Positions 18,871 to 28,502 are shown, numbered from the stretch's first letter. The stretch: DNA of 64,000 nt from Rugosimonospora africana (GCF_016862975.1 NZ_BONZ01000015.1:186001-250000); one strand, 5' to 3'. Notes: generated by a model from the letters alone, not told the origin. Numbers and translations are program-made.

Positions 18871-19104
18871 ATCGCCTGTTCAGCGGCTGAAGGCGCGCGT
18901 GTCAGGGCCACCCCGATGCGAGGTCCCGGGGCACAATGGTGTAGCGTGGTTTGCGAAGTTTTTGTGTACCTGGCTTACCGTCGCTTGACAGGCGACGGCA
19001 CGGTTGTCTCCTCACGAGATGAGCCCTAGCTAGCGCTGCTCGAAAACGGCCAACCGGCCTCGCAGCGCGTGGGGCCAACGAAAGATCTCTGAGGAGAAAA
19101 AAGA
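18871..19104 (+). promoter_or_regulatory. cspA upstream region and long 5' leader
   Basis: A 234-bp AT-richer stretch that ends in AGGAG before cspA. It includes TTGACA at 18984-18989 and a pyrimidine/purine mix typical of cold-shock leaders. No matching -10 lies 17 bp downstream, so the start site is unclear; TAGCGT near 18952 is another candidate -10. A long structured leader is normal for cold-shock genes. Confidence 0.45.
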
Positions 19105-19308
19105 ATGACGCAGGGAACCGTGAAGTGGTTCAACGCCGAGAAGGGCTTCGGCTTCATCTCCGTTGACGGCGGCGGCGCCGACGTGTTCGTGCACCACTCC
19201 GCGATCCAGACCACCGGCTACCGCTCGCTGGACGAGAACCAGCGGGTGGAGTTCGAGATCGTCCAGGGCGCCAAGGGCCCGCAGGCGGAGGCCGTTCGCC
19301 CGATCTGA
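19105..19308 (+). CDS. cspA: Cold-shock protein, CspA family
   Basis: A 67-aa single cold-shock domain that binds RNA and single-stranded DNA. It has [18 protein letters not shown] at the start (RNP1 KGFGFI) and VFVHHSAI (RNP2). The size and the [12 protein letters not shown]-terminus are those of actinobacterial CspA. The ATG follows an AGGAGAAAAAAG ribosome binding site. It is followed by four strong hairpins. Confidence 0.96.
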   Translation: MTQGTVKWFNAEKGFGFISVDGGGADVFVHHSAIQTTGYRSLDENQRVEFEIVQGAKGPQAEAVRPI

Positions 19309-19315
19309 TCCATGA

Positions 19316-19531
19316 CGTCGTCCCGGTCCGGATTCCGGGCCGAGACGACGCCGTCCCAGCCCGGTGACGTTGTGTCCCGAGGCTGGGACGCTCTATCGCC
19401 CCGGCCTTGAGCCGGGACGGCGCGAAACCGGACCCCGTACTCTGCCCTGTGCTACGGGGTCCGGTGCCATTTCCGACGCTGTTGACGGCTCGGCTTTGTT
19501 GAGTTCGGGCGGTCGCAAGCGACCGCCCGAA
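19316..19531. terminator. Four-hairpin terminator cluster between convergent genes
   Basis: Four separate stems lie in 216 bp: 19316-19350 (7-bp outer arms CGTCGTC/GACGACG), 19352-19390 (CGTCCCAGCC/GGCTGGGACG), 19427-19465 (13-bp arms ACCGGACCCCGTA/TACGGGGTCCGGT) and 19504-19531 (13-bp arms, TTCGGGCGGTCGC). They insulate cspA from the convergent oxidoreductase gene in both directions. Confidence 0.8.
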
Positions 19532-19541
19532 CCGGCGCCGC

Positions 19542-21116
19542 TCAGGCCGCCGGGCGGCCCAGGTCGGCCAGGATGCGCTGGGCCGCGTTGTGGCCGGCCG
19601 CCCCGATCACGCTGCCGGCCGGGAACGCTCCGGCGCTGCCCGCGTACAGGCCCGGCAGACCGGTCACGTACGGCATCCGGTCAGTGAAGGACACCGTGTT
19701 GTCGATGTGGTGGATATGCCCGCCGGTGATCCCGAAGTGCTCCTCGATGCCTGGCGGCGTGAGCGGCATCGTGTCCACGACCAGGTCGCTGGTACCCGGC
19801 GCGTACTTGTCGCAGATCGCGAGCAGGCGCTCGACGTACGAGGGCAGCTCGGCGTCCCAGTTGGAGCCGGCGATGTCGTACGGGACCGACTGCACGAACA
19901 GCGCCGAGGAGTGGTGCCCCTCCGCGTCCTGAAGCGTCGGGTCCACTGTCGTGTGCAGGTACCACTCGATCGTCGGCTCGGCCGGCAGCCGGCCCTGGGA
20001 CACGTCCTCCCACATCCGGCGCAGCTCGGCCATCGGCTCCGCTCCGGGTGCCGAGCCGGGCAGCAGGTGGATCGTCGAGCCGAACGGGCTCGGCGCGCCC
20101 GCCGGCAGGCAGGAGAACGTCGGCAGGTCACGCAGGGCGAGGTTGACCTTGAGAGTGGTACCGGGCCGGCGTACCGCCTTGATCCGTTCCTCGACCGGCA
20201 GTCCGGGGGCGAGCCGCATCAGCTGGTACGGGTCGCAGGCGCCCAGGACCACCGGCGCGGCGACGGTACCACCGTCCTCCAGCCGTACGCCGGAGACCGC
20301 CCCGGCGTCGGTCAGCACCTCGGCTACCGGCGCGCCAGCGACGATCGTGGCGCCAGCGGCCCGGGCGGCGGCGGCGAACGTGCCGGAGACGGTACCCATG
20401 CCGCCCTGGGCGATCATCCAGGTGCCGCCCGAACCGGGGAGCCGGCACATGTTGTGCGCCAGGAAGTTGTGACCGGTGCCCGGGTCGTCCGGCCCGGCGT
20501 TGAGCCCGGACACGCCGTCGGTGACCGCGTACATCGCGATCAGCAGTTCGGAACGGAAGTCGAACCGGGCGAGATAGTCGACGACCGACCCCCGTACCAG
20601 CTCGACGAAGACCTGGCGCAGCTCGGACCGGATGTAGCGCTCGGCGGTCTCCTCGACGGGCAGCGGCTCGACCAACCACGCCGGCGCCAGATCCTCGCGC
20701 AGCATGGCCAGTTCGGCCTGCATCGCGTCGTCGGCGGCCACGTCGGCGGCCGAGAAGAACCGGGTCATCTGCTCCCGGGTGGCCTCGCGGTCGCGCCCGA
20801 ACAGCAGGTACGGCGAGCCCGGCCCACCCGGCGTCGGCAGGAAGTAGTGCGGATCCCGGCGCAGTACCGGGATGTCCACGCCGAGCTTGGCGATCAGCTC
20901 CGGCGGCATCAGGCCCAGCAGGTACGAGCCGGTGGACTGACCCAGCCCGGGCACCTTCGGGAACGGATGCTCGGTGCGGGCGGCTCCGCCGATCACCGGC
21001 GCCGCCTCCAGCACCGTGACAGCGAGCCCGGCGCGCGCCAGCAGAACCGCCGCGACCAGGCCGTTGTGCCCCGCTCCAATGATCACGACGTCGGCGCGTC
21101 GAGGGATGTCACTCAT
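19542..21116 (-). CDS. Phytoene-desaturase-like FAD-dependent oxidoreductase
   Basis: A 524-aa flavoprotein. It has the Rossmann dinucleotide fold VVIIGAGHNGLVAAVLLARAG (residues 10-30), split here as DVVIIGAGHNG plus LVAAVLLARAG, followed by the acidic VLEAAPVIGGAART. The C-terminus has the FAD-binding GLYAGSAGAFPAGSVIGAAG. This is the NAD(P)/FAD-dependent oxidoreductase group that includes carotenoid desaturases and PYROXD2. No carotenoid genes are nearby, so a carotenoid substrate is unlikely; substrate unknown. The ATG at 21116 is chosen; a longer frame adds a Cys/Arg-rich leader. Confidence 0.82.
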   Translation of the reverse strand: MSDIPRRADVVIIGAGHNGLVAAVLLARAGLAVTVLEAAPVIGGAARTEHPFPKVPGLGQSTGSYLLGLMPPELIAKLGVDIPVLRRDPHYFLPTPGGPGSPYLLFGRDREATREQMTRFFSAADVAADDAMQAELAMLREDLAPAWLVEPLPVEETAERYIRSELRQVFVELVRGSVVDYLARFDFRSELLIAMYAVTDGVSGLNAGPDDPGTGHNFLAHNMCRLPGSGGTWMIAQGGMGTVSGTFAAAARAAGATIVAGAPVAEVLTDAGAVSGVRLEDGGTVAAPVVLGACDPYQLMRLAPGLPVEERIKAVRRPGTTLKVNLALRDLPTFSCLPAGAPSPFGSTIHLLPGSAPGAEPMAELRRMWEDVSQGRLPAEPTIEWYLHTTVDPTLQDAEGHHSSALFVQSVPYDIAGSNWDAELPSYVERLLAICDKYAPGTSDLVVDTMPLTPPGIEEHFGITGGHIHHIDNTVSFTDRMPYVTGLPGLYAGSAGAFPAGSVIGAAGHNAAQRILADLGRPAA

Positions 21117-21252
21117 GCGGCCACCTCGCTCCGCTCGCCGACCACATGAGGCACATAAACGCTGCAACTCTGATTCCTGATCCTCACGGGAAGAGCGGCT
21201 TCGCCGCGCCCGCTGATCTGGCGCTCACTCATGGGAACACCCTAACGACCGA

Positions 21253-22023
21253 TCAGGCTGGAAAGTCGATCACGATCGGGGCGTGATCCGAGGGGCCCTT
21301 GCCCTTCCGGGCCTCCCGATCGATGTACGCGTCCGTGACCGCGCCGGCCACCGCCGGGGTGGCGTAGACCAGGTCGATGCGCATGCCCATGTCCTGGTGG
21401 AACATTCCGGCACGGTAGTCCCAGTAGGTGAACGGGTTCGGGCCCTTCAACGGCCGGGGTACGACGTCCTCCAGGCCGAGCCCGCGCAGCGCGGTCAGGG
21501 CGTCCCGCTCGGGTGCGGTCACGTGCGTCGACCCGGCGAAGGCGGCCGCGTCCCACACGTCGGCGTCGGTCGGAGCGACATTGAAGTCCCCGCACACCGC
21601 GAACCGGTCGTGCGCGGCGATCTCCGGCTTCAGCGCCGTGCCCAGGGCGGTCAACCAGGCCAGCTTGTACTGGTAGTGGGGCGAGTCGATGGTGCGCCCG
21701 TTGGGCACGTACACCGACCAGACGCGCACCCCGCCGCAGGTGGCGCCGACGGCCCGCGCCTCGGGATCGGGGAAGCCGGGCTCACCGGGGAACCCGAGGC
21801 TCACGTCGGCGAGCCCGACCCGGGAGAGTACGGCGACGCCGTTCCACCGTCCGGAGCCGTGCGCGGCCACCTCGTAGCCGAGCCCGGCCACCTCGGTCGC
21901 CGGGAACTCCGAGGTCTTCGTCTCCTGCAGGCACACGATGTCGGGGGCCACCGCGGGCAGCCAGTCGAGCAGCCGGGGCAGCCGGGCGGTCACCGAGTTG
22001 ACGTTCCAGGTCGCCAGGCGCAT
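21253..22023 (-). CDS. xthA: Exodeoxyribonuclease III
   Basis: Exonuclease III/AP endonuclease for base-excision repair, 256 aa. Motifs of the endonuclease/exonuclease/phosphatase fold are visible: TWNVNSV at residues 5-11, LQETK (Glu34), SVYVPNGR, CGDFNVAP and the C-terminal PSDHAPIVI with the catalytic His. Start ATG at 22021-22023. It diverges from ycxB, with a 15-bp dyad between them. Confidence 0.95.
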   Translation of the reverse strand: MRLATWNVNSVTARLPRLLDWLPAVAPDIVCLQETKTSEFPATEVAGLGYEVAAHGSGRWNGVAVLSRVGLADVSLGFPGEPGFPDPEARAVGATCGGVRVWSVYVPNGRTIDSPHYQYKLAWLTALGTALKPEIAAHDRFAVCGDFNVAPTDADVWDAAAFAGSTHVTAPERDALTALRGLGLEDVVPRPLKGPNPFTYWDYRAGMFHQDMGMRIDLVYATPAVAGAVTDAYIDREARKGKGPSDHAPIVIDFPA

Positions 22024-22072
22024 CCGCCTACGGTAGCCGTCCGCGGGCCCGGCGTCGCGCCGCCGGGTAACG

Positions 22073-22118
22073 GGTCTGCGCGGTCGAGCGCTGCTCCCTA
22101 GGATCGACCGCGCAGACC
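22073..22118. promoter_or_regulatory. 15-bp perfect dyad in the xthA/ycxB divergent region
   Basis: Perfect arms GGTCTGCGCGGTCGA (22073-22087) and TCGACCGCGCAGACC (22104-22118) flank a 16-nt centre. A TAGGAT -10-like hexamer for ycxB sits at 22099-22104 at the inner edge of the right arm. It could be an operator for both genes, or a hairpin. Confidence 0.6.
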
Positions 22119-22131
22119 GTCAGGAGGAGAC

Positions 22132-22614
22132 TTGCACATCATCATCGACGCCGAGCCGGATCTCGACCGGTACGCCGGCGCGTTCCGGTACGTCCTGCGC
22201 GACGCGTACCGGAAGGTGCGGATCCTCGGCGCCATCCTGGCCGTGCTCGGTGTCGTCCTGCTCGCCCTGGGCACGGACGCGTGGCCGTTCGGCGTCGGTC
22301 TTCTCGTGATCGGCGTGCTGTACGTGATCTACATTCCCCGTAAGTCCGTCCGGACGAGCATCCGCGCGCTGCCGCTGGTGATGCGCCAGCCGCAGCGCAT
22401 CGAGATCGGCGACCCTGGCGTGCGGATACTCTCGCCGCTGATGTCCACGGAGTACGCCTGGGCCGCGTTCGAGAAGACCCAGGAGATTCCCGGTCAGCTC
22501 CTGCTCATGCTGGGCAAGCGGCAGGTGCTCCCGGTTCCGATCACCACCGTGCCCCCGGAGCAACTGGCCGAGCTGCGGGACTTCCTCGCCAACCGCGCCT
22601 TCGTACGGCAGTGA
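22132..22614 (+). CDS. YcxB family membrane protein
   Basis: A 160-aa protein. It has two adjacent hydrophobic helices (IRILGAILAVLGVVLLAL-like and FGVGLLVIGVLYVIYI, residues about 32-65), then a cytosolic domain with the YcxB-like pattern RIEIGDPGVRI...YAWAAFEKTQE...LPVPITTVPPEQLAELRDFL. The start is a TTG at 22132 after the strong AGGAGGAG; no ATG/GTG fits with the conserved N-terminus. It overlaps the Rieske oxygenase gene by GTGA. Function is unknown. Confidence 0.75.
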   Translation: MHIIIDAEPDLDRYAGAFRYVLRDAYRKVRILGAILAVLGVVLLALGTDAWPFGVGLLVIGVLYVIYIPRKSVRTSIRALPLVMRQPQRIEIGDPGVRILSPLMSTEYAWAAFEKTQEIPGQLLLMLGKRQVLPVPITTVPPEQLAELRDFLANRAFVRQ

Positions 22615-23798
22615 CCGGCGCGGCGCCCCTCGACTCCGCGGCCCTCGCCGACGCGCTGCGGCCGTTCGGCGAGTCCCGGATGCTGCCCGCTGCCGCCTAC
22701 ACCGATCAGGCGGTACTGGCCTGGGAACGCCGGCACCTGTTCGCCGGCGCCTGGACCTGCGCCGGGCGGGCGGACGACCTGTTCGGCGGGGACGGGATCA
22801 CCCAGCGGGCGCTGACCGTGGGCGACGTCGCCGTGCTGCTGACCGTGGCTCCTGACAGCGAAACCGTCCGCGGGTTCGCCAACGTGTGCCGGCACCGCGG
22901 GCACGAGCTGCTGCCCGACGGGGGTACCGCGGGCCGGCCGTCGGTGGTCTGCCCGTACCACGGCTGGGCGTACCGGCTGGACGGCTCGCTGGCCACCGCG
23001 CCCGGGATGGGTGCCGCGGCCCGGACCCCGTTCGATCCGGGCCGGTACGGACTGGTCGAGCTGCCGGTCGAGGTGTGGCACGGCTGGGTGTTCGTCAACG
23101 CGCTGGGCACGGCGCCGCCGTTCCCGAGTCACCTCGGCGAGCTGGCCGGCCTGATCGCGCCGTACCGGCCGGAGGATCTGGTTCGCGGCGCCGGGCACGT
23201 GTACCAGGTGGCCGCGAACTGGAAGGTCATCGTCGAGAACTACCAGGAGTGCTACCACTGCCCGCTGATCCATCCGGAGCTGTGCCGGGTGTCCCCGCCG
23301 GCATCCGGGCAGAACTGGGCGCTGCCCGGTGCCTGGGTGGGCGGCGCGATGGACCTCCGGGACGGCGCCGAGACGATGTCACTGGATGGCCGGTCGGCCG
23401 GCGAGTACATCGACGGGGCACCACGGGGCACTGTCCGTTACATCGCGGTCTTTCCGAATCTGCTGATCTCGGCGCACCCGGACTACGTGATGACTCACCG
23501 CCTCGAACCGCTGTCGCCCGACCTCACCCGGGTCGAGTGCGCCTGGTACTTCCCTCGGACAAGCATCGATCCGGGCTACGCGGTCGATTTCTGGGACATC
23601 ACCAACCGGGAGGACTGGGCCGCCTGCGAGTCCGTCCAGCGCGGGCTGGCCTCGCCGCACTTCCGGCCCGGTCCGCTCGCCGCCGGGGAGGACGCCGTCT
23701 ATCAGTGGGTGTCTCTGCTGGCCCGGTGCTATCTCGACCCGATCGGGGCGCTTGGTGCGGCCTGCGTCGATACCGGTCGGGTGAATCGGGGACAATGA
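22611..23798 (+). CDS. Rieske non-heme iron oxygenase, alpha-subunit type
   Basis: A 395-aa protein with both modules of a ring-hydroxylating oxygenase alpha subunit. The Rieske cluster motif is CRHRGHE (Cys93, His95) and CPYHGW (Cys114, His117). The catalytic iron site is [15 protein letters not shown] (His216, His221), with DITNREDW carrying the third acidic ligand. Such enzymes take electrons from a separate reductase, none of which is nearby. Related proteins act in choline monooxygenase, carnitine and stachydrine demethylation. It is coupled to ycxB by GTGA overlap and precedes dxr by 4 bp, so it rides in the MEP operon. Substrate unknown. Confidence 0.85.
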   Translation: MTGAAPLDSAALADALRPFGESRMLPAAAYTDQAVLAWERRHLFAGAWTCAGRADDLFGGDGITQRALTVGDVAVLLTVAPDSETVRGFANVCRHRGHELLPDGGTAGRPSVVCPYHGWAYRLDGSLATAPGMGAAARTPFDPGRYGLVELPVEVWHGWVFVNALGTAPPFPSHLGELAGLIAPYRPEDLVRGAGHVYQVAANWKVIVENYQECYHCPLIHPELCRVSPPASGQNWALPGAWVGGAMDLRDGAETMSLDGRSAGEYIDGAPRGTVRYIAVFPNLLISAHPDYVMTHRLEPLSPDLTRVECAWYFPRTSIDPGYAVDFWDITNREDWAACESVQRGLASPHFRPGPLAAGEDAVYQWVSLLARCYLDPIGALGAACVDTGRVNRGQ

Positions 23799-23802
23799 TC
23801 CG

Positions 23803-25011
23803 GTGAGCGCTGTTCGCGAGATCATCCTGCTCGGGTCGACCGGCTCCATCGGCACTCAGGCCGTCGACATCGTGCGTCGCAATCCAGACAGGTTCCGGGT
23901 GGTCGGGCTGGGTGCCGGAGGCGGGAACGTCGAGCTGCTCGCCGCGCAGGCGCTGGAGCTGGGCGTGGACGTGGTCGGGGTGGCCAGGGCCTCGGCGGCG
24001 CAGGACCTCCAGCTGGCCTTCTACGCGGAGGCGCAGCGCCGCGGGTACTCGACCGGGGGCTACCGGATCCCGAAGATCGTGGCCGGCCCGGACGCGATGA
24101 CCGAGCTGGCCCAGTGGCCCTGCGACACCGTGCTCAACGGGGTGGTCGGCTCTCTCGGGCTGGCCCCGACGCTCGCCGCGCTGCGGGCTGGGCGGCGGCT
24201 CGCCCTGGCCAACAAGGAGTCGCTGGTGGCCGGCGGCGCGCTGGTCCGGGCGGCGGCCCGGCCGGGACAGATCACCCCGGTCGACTCGGAGCACTCCGCG
24301 CTGGCCCAGTGCCTGCGCTCGGGGACCGGCGCCGAGGTGCGCCGGCTGGTGCTGACCGCCAGCGGCGGCCCGTTCCGGGGACGGCGCCGGGAGGACCTGA
24401 CCGAGGTCACGCCGGAGCAGGCGCTGGCCCACCCGACCTGGGACATGGGTCCGGTCGTCACGATCAACTCGGCCACTCTGGTCAACAAGGGCCTCGAGGT
24501 GATCGAGGCGCACGAGCTGTTCGACATCGGATACGACGACATCAACGTGATGGTCCACCCGCAGTCGGTGATCCATTCGATGGTCGAGTTCGTCGACGGG
24601 TCGACCATCGCGCAGTGCAGCCCGCCCGACATGCGGCTGCCGATCGCCCTGGCGCTGGGCTGGCCGCAGCGGGTAGCGGAGGCGGCTCCGGCACTGGACT
24701 GGACGGCGGCGCACAGCTGGGAGCTGCGACCGCTGGACGACGAGGCTTTTCCGGCGGTACGGCTGGCCAAGGCCGCCGGGCGGGCGGGCCGGTGCCGGCC
24801 GGCGATCTACAACGCGGCCAACGAGGAGCTGGTAGCGGCGTTTGTGGCCGGGCGGCTGCCGTTCCTGGGCATCGTCGACGCGCTCGAACGCGTGTTGAGC
24901 GAGGCCCCCGATTTCGCCGAACCGGGTAACGTCGAGGAGGTGCTCGCCTCCGAGTCATGGGCGCGGGCACGGGCCCGCGAGTTGGTCGCGGCCGTAGGGG
25001 AAGGATCTTGA
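23803..25011 (+). CDS. dxr: 1-deoxy-D-xylulose 5-phosphate reductoisomerase
   Basis: Second enzyme of the MEP isoprenoid pathway, using NADPH and a divalent metal. The 402-aa protein has NADPH motif [11 protein letters not shown] (9-19), ALANKES, the metal site in PVDSEH and the substrate loop SGGPFRG. It has the usual length. The GTG start at 23803 lies 6 nt after a GACAAT hexamer (23791-23796) with no ribosome binding site, so an extra leaderless transcript may start here besides readthrough. Its TGA overlaps the rip1 ATG as TGATG. Confidence 0.97.
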   Translation: MSAVREIILLGSTGSIGTQAVDIVRRNPDRFRVVGLGAGGGNVELLAAQALELGVDVVGVARASAAQDLQLAFYAEAQRRGYSTGGYRIPKIVAGPDAMTELAQWPCDTVLNGVVGSLGLAPTLAALRAGRRLALANKESLVAGGALVRAAARPGQITPVDSEHSALAQCLRSGTGAEVRRLVLTASGGPFRGRRREDLTEVTPEQALAHPTWDMGPVVTINSATLVNKGLEVIEAHELFDIGYDDINVMVHPQSVIHSMVEFVDGSTIAQCSPPDMRLPIALALGWPQRVAEAAPALDWTAAHSWELRPLDDEAFPAVRLAKAAGRAGRCRPAIYNAANEELVAAFVAGRLPFLGIVDALERVLSEAPDFAEPGNVEEVLASESWARARARELVAAVGEGS

Positions 25012-26261
25012 TGGCGTACCTGATCGGCGTCGTGCTGTTCGCGCTGGCCATCTTTATCTCGGTCGCCCTGCACGAGGCCGGCCACATGGCCACGGCCAAG
25101 GCGTTCGGGATGAAAGTCACCCGGTACTTCGTCGGGTTCGGGCCGACTCTCTTCTCGTTCCGCCGCGGCGAGACCGAATACGGGCTCAAGGCGATCCCCG
25201 CCGGAGCGTTCGTCAAGATCGTCGGGATGACGCCGCAGGACGACGACGTCGCCCCGGAAGACGAGCCGAAGGCCATGTGGCGCTATCCGGTCTGGAAGCG
25301 GACGATCGTGATGTCCGCCGGATCGATCATGCACTTCATCCTCGGGTTCGTGGTGTTGTGGGTGACGCTGTTCCTGGTCGGGGTGCCCAACCCGGAGCTG
25401 TCCGACCAGGCGAAGGTCAACGCGCTGCCGCCGACCGTCTCGATCGAGAGCTGCGTCCAGCTGGACGCGGACCGCGCCAACTGCCTGCCGACCGACCCGC
25501 AGTCGCCCGCCCGGCAGGCCGGCCTGCAGAACGGCGACAAGATCACGGCCGTCAACGACACGCAGGTCAGCACGTACATCGGCCTGGTCAACACGATCCG
25601 CGCGGCCAAGCCCGGTCCGGCCACTCTCACCTACGTGCACGACGGGGTGACCAAGACCGCCAACATCACCCTCATCTCCGCGCCCCGGCACCCGGCCGAC
25701 AACCCCAGCGGCGCGCCGACCCAGGTCGCCGCGCTCGGGGTCAGCCAGGCGCTGCCGAAGAACGTGCCGCTCAACGTGACGTACGGGCCGGTCGAGTCGG
25801 TGGGCCAGTCGTTCCGCTTCACCGGCCAGCTGTTCCAGGGCATCGGCGAGTCGCTCAAGAGCATCCCGAGCAAGGTGCCGAACCTGTGGAACGCGCTGTC
25901 CGGCAAGCCCCGCGACCCGAACGGCCCGATCAGCGTGGTCGGCGCGAGCCGGCTGGGCGGCGAGAGCGTGGAGCACGGCGCCTGGACGCTGTTCCTGAGC
26001 TTCCTGATCAGCCTGAACTTCTTCATCGGCGTGTTCAACCTGCTGCCGCTGCTCCCGCTGGACGGAGGTCACATCGCGGTCGCCTGGTTCGAACGGGTAC
26101 GGTCCTGGTTGTACGCCAAGATCGGTCGACGCGATCCGGGCCGGGTCGACTACCTGAAGCTGATGCCCGTCACCTACGCGGTGATCCTTGTTTTCGGTGG
26201 GTTCACTTTGCTCACAGTGGCCGCCGATATCGTCAATCCCGTCACTCTTTTCGGCAAATAG
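25011..26261 (+). CDS. rip1: Site-2 intramembrane metalloprotease Rip1/RseP
   Basis: A 416-aa zinc protease that cleaves membrane-bound anti-sigma factors. HEAGH is at residues 21-25 in the first helix, and LLPLDGGH in the third carries the second zinc ligand. A PDZ domain (about residues 160-225, including [15 protein letters not shown]) lies between, and a WFERVRS block follows. This is the Rv2869c (Rip1) position between dxr and ispG. The ATG at 25011 overlaps the dxr stop; the frame extends upstream but would begin within dxr. Confidence 0.95.
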   Translation: MAYLIGVVLFALAIFISVALHEAGHMATAKAFGMKVTRYFVGFGPTLFSFRRGETEYGLKAIPAGAFVKIVGMTPQDDDVAPEDEPKAMWRYPVWKRTIVMSAGSIMHFILGFVVLWVTLFLVGVPNPELSDQAKVNALPPTVSIESCVQLDADRANCLPTDPQSPARQAGLQNGDKITAVNDTQVSTYIGLVNTIRAAKPGPATLTYVHDGVTKTANITLISAPRHPADNPSGAPTQVAALGVSQALPKNVPLNVTYGPVESVGQSFRFTGQLFQGIGESLKSIPSKVPNLWNALSGKPRDPNGPISVVGASRLGGESVEHGAWTLFLSFLISLNFFIGVFNLLPLLPLDGGHIAVAWFERVRSWLYAKIGRRDPGRVDYLKLMPVTYAVILVFGGFTLLTVAADIVNPVTLFGK

Positions 26262-26278
26262 GAGCGAGTGATCCTGCT

Positions 26279-27448
26279 GTGACCGCTGTCAATCTTGGAA
26301 TGCCCAGCGCCCCCGTCGAGCCGTTGTCGCCGCGCCGCCAGTCTCGTCAGATCATGGTGGGCAGCGTGCCGGTCGGCGGTGGCGCTCCGGTTTCCGTCCA
26401 GTCCATGACCACGACGCTGACCGCGGACGTCAACGCCACCCTCCAACAGATCGCCGAACTGACCGCCGCCGGCTGCCAGATCGTCCGGGTCGCCGTGCCG
26501 TCGCAGGACGACGCGGACGCCCTGCCGATGATCGCGAAGAAGTCCCAGATCCCGGTGATCGCGGACATCCACTTCCAGCCGAAGTACGTGTTCGCGGCGA
26601 TCGACGCGGGCTGTGCCGCGGTACGGGTCAACCCAGGCAACATCAAGAAGTTCGACGACAAGGTCGCTGAGATCGCCCGGGCCGCGCAGGACGCCGGTAC
26701 CCCGATCCGGATCGGTGTCAACGCCGGCTCCCTGGACCCGCGACTGCTCCAGAAGTACGGCAAGGCCACGCCCGAGGCGCTGGTCGAGTCCGCGCTGTGG
26801 GAGTGCTCATTGTTCGAGGAGCACGGCTTCCGGGACATCAAGATCTCGGTGAAGCACAACGACCCGGTCGTCATGATCAAGGCGTACCGGCTGCTCGCCG
26901 AGCGCTGCGACTACCCGCTTCACCTCGGCGTCACCGAGGCTGGCCCGGCGTTCCAGGGCACGATCAAGTCGTCCGTGGCGTTCGGTGCGCTGCTCGCCGA
27001 GGGGATCGGCGACACCATCCGGGTGTCGCTGTCCGCACCGCCGGTCGAAGAGGTCAAGGTCGGCGGGCAGATCCTGGAGTCGCTGGGGCTGCGCGAGCGG
27101 GGCCTGGAGATCGTGTCCTGCCCGTCCTGCGGTCGGGCCCAGGTCGACGTCTACACGCTGGCCGAGCAGGTGCACGCGGCGCTGGACGGGTTCCCGGTGC
27201 CGCTGCGGGTCGCGGTCATGGGCTGCGTGGTCAACGGTCCGGGCGAGGCCCGGGAAGCCGACCTCGGGGTGGCCTCCGGCAACGGTAAGGGACAGATCTT
27301 CGTCAAGGGCGAAGTGATCAAGACGGTACCGGAGTCGCAGATCGTCGAGGTACTGGTCGAGGAGGCCGTACGGCTGGCCGACGAGATGGGTGCCGAGCTG
27401 CCCGAGGAGCTGCAGGGCCTCACCGGCCCGACGGTCTCGGTCAGCTGA
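26279..27448 (+). CDS. ispG: 4-hydroxy-3-methylbut-2-en-1-yl diphosphate synthase
   Basis: IspG (GcpE), a [4Fe-4S] enzyme making HMBPP from MEcPP. The 389-aa protein has the actinobacterial-length TIM barrel. The cluster ligands are Cys residues in CPSCGR and CVVNGPGE, with [10 protein letters not shown] and [11 protein letters not shown] upstream. The start is set at the GTG at 26279, 14 nt after AGGAG; an ATG at 26300 is an alternative. A four-codon minigene GTG-ATC-CTG-CTG-TGA (26268-26282) ends over the GTG start. It ends the dxr-rip1-ispG operon. Confidence 0.96.
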   Translation: MTAVNLGMPSAPVEPLSPRRQSRQIMVGSVPVGGGAPVSVQSMTTTLTADVNATLQQIAELTAAGCQIVRVAVPSQDDADALPMIAKKSQIPVIADIHFQPKYVFAAIDAGCAAVRVNPGNIKKFDDKVAEIARAAQDAGTPIRIGVNAGSLDPRLLQKYGKATPEALVESALWECSLFEEHGFRDIKISVKHNDPVVMIKAYRLLAERCDYPLHLGVTEAGPAFQGTIKSSVAFGALLAEGIGDTIRVSLSAPPVEEVKVGGQILESLGLRERGLEIVSCPSCGRAQVDVYTLAEQVHAALDGFPVPLRVAVMGCVVNGPGEAREADLGVASGNGKGQIFVKGEVIKTVPESQIVEVLVEEAVRLADEMGAELPEELQGLTGPTVSVS

Positions 27449-27524
27449 TTCCGGCACGGGTGAATCGACGGGACGCAGCCGGAGCCGGAATGTGGCGGAG
27501 GCGGGCACCGTCGGCATGGCGCTG

Positions 27525-27561
27525 ACGACGGAGGGGCGGCCACTGGCCGCCCCTCCGTCGT
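27525..27561. terminator. Bidirectional terminator between ispG and padR
   Basis: Perfect 17-bp arms (ACGACGGAGGGGCGGCC and its complement) around an ACT loop, exactly between the ispG stop and the convergent padR stop. This is the strongest hairpin seen in the window. Confidence 0.85.
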
Positions 27562-27568
27562 GTCTGGG

Positions 27569-28126
27569 TCACTCGCTTTCGGCGAGGATCGCGTACAGCT
27601 TGCGCTTGGTCTCGTTGAGCACCTCGACGGCCCGCTGCCACTGCTCGCGGTCGCCCTCGAAGCCGATCTGCCGGAGCGCGTTCATGATCCCGAAAACCGC
27701 GTCCCGGGTGTCCTGGCCGCTGGAGACGGTCTCCGCGCTGAACTCGTTCCACGGCGGGTCCGCCGCCGCGGTGGTGGCCTCGGTCTGACCGGTCTCGGTG
27801 AGCGTGAACCGCTTCCGGCCGCCGCTCTCCTCGCTGGTGATCAGGCCCTCGTCCTCCAGCAGCTGCAGGGTCGGGTAGACCGATCCCGGGCTCGGCCGCC
27901 AGACACCGCCGGTGCGGGTGTCCAGCTCCTGGATCATTTCGTAGCCGTGCATCGGGCGCTCGTTGAGCAGCGCGAGGATCGCGGCGCGGACGTTGCCGCG
28001 GCGCCCCCCTCGGCCGCCTCGACCGCCTCGACCCCTGCCGTGCCCGTGCCCGGACGGCGGGAACGGCGGGCGCCAGCCCCCGAAGGCGCGCGCCCGCGCT
28101 TCGTGCATGTCGCGGAAGTCCCTCAT
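27569..28126 (-). CDS. PadR family transcriptional regulator
   Basis: A 185-aa PadR regulator. The winged helix-turn-helix shows AAILALLNERPMHGYEMIQEL, split here as AAILALLNE and PMHGYEMIQEL, then PSPGSVYPTLQLLEDEGLI, and a C-terminal dimerisation helix (WQRAVEVLNETKRKLY). An unusual Arg/Gly-rich linker (HGHGRGRGGRGGRGG) precedes the DNA-binding domain at about residues 27-45. The ATG at 28126 follows GGAGGG. Its promoter region holds CGATATATCG at 28158-28167. PadR proteins often control adjacent ABC exporters, as here with the drrAB-type pair. Confidence 0.88.
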   Translation of the reverse strand: MRDFRDMHEARARAFGGWRPPFPPSGHGHGRGRGGRGGRGGRRGNVRAAILALLNERPMHGYEMIQELDTRTGGVWRPSPGSVYPTLQLLEDEGLITSEESGGRKRFTLTETGQTEATTAAADPPWNEFSAETVSSGQDTRDAVFGIMNALRQIGFEGDREQWQRAVEVLNETKRKLYAILAESE

Positions 28127-28153
28127 GACTCCCTCCGTTCTGTCGTTGATGTG

Positions 28154-28182
28154 TTGACGATATATCGGTAAGCTATCGAACC
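28154..28182. promoter_or_regulatory. Divergent promoter with a CGATATATCG palindrome (candidate PadR operator)
   Basis: The 10-bp palindrome CGATATATCG (28158-28167) overlaps a minus-strand -10-like TATATC, 16 bp from a TTGCGG -35 (28183-28188), for padR itself. On the plus strand TTGACG (28154-28159) and TATCGA (28174-28179) are spaced only 14 bp. The AT-rich dyad resembles known PadR targets; the assignment is inferred. Confidence 0.5.
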
Positions 28183-28243
28183 GCAAGCGCGATTGGCATC
28201 ACACGACCACACTCGGTGCGCAAGCGTTCGTGGCCCAGCGGTC

Positions 28244-28428
28244 GTCAGGCTCGCCTGGTTTGTGGGCGGGCCGGTCAAGCGGCCGGTTCCGAGATGGGGT
28301 CGGCCGTCAGGCTCGCCTGGTTTGTGGGCGGGCCGGTCAAGCGGCCGGTTCTGAAATGGGGTCGGCCGTCAGGCTCCCTGGCTTTCCGGGCGACCCGGGT
28401 CAAGCGGCCGGCTCTGAATGGGCCGTGT
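28244..28428. repeat. Three tandem 62-bp repeats upstream of the ABC exporter
   Basis: Units start at 28244, 28306 and 28368, each opening GTCAGGCTC and ending around GGGGTCGGCC. The first two are almost identical; the third is degenerate. Each folds into two small stems (GCTCGCC/GGCGGGC and GGCCG/CGGCC). The first 43 bp match the single copy after tsf (11421-11464). They sit between the PadR promoter and the ABC operon, so they would be transcribed in the leader. Confidence 0.75.
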
Positions 28429-28502
28429 CAGCGCCGCGTGCGTGTGCTGTCAGCGCGGCTCGCCACCATGGGCATCACATGGACAACACGAGGGGAACGA
28501 TC

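Noticed and set aside
25277-26278. Extended start for ispG overlapping rip1
   Set aside because: The long frame reads as Arg/Gly/Pro-rich shadow of rip1; the conserved IspG N-terminus begins near 26279.
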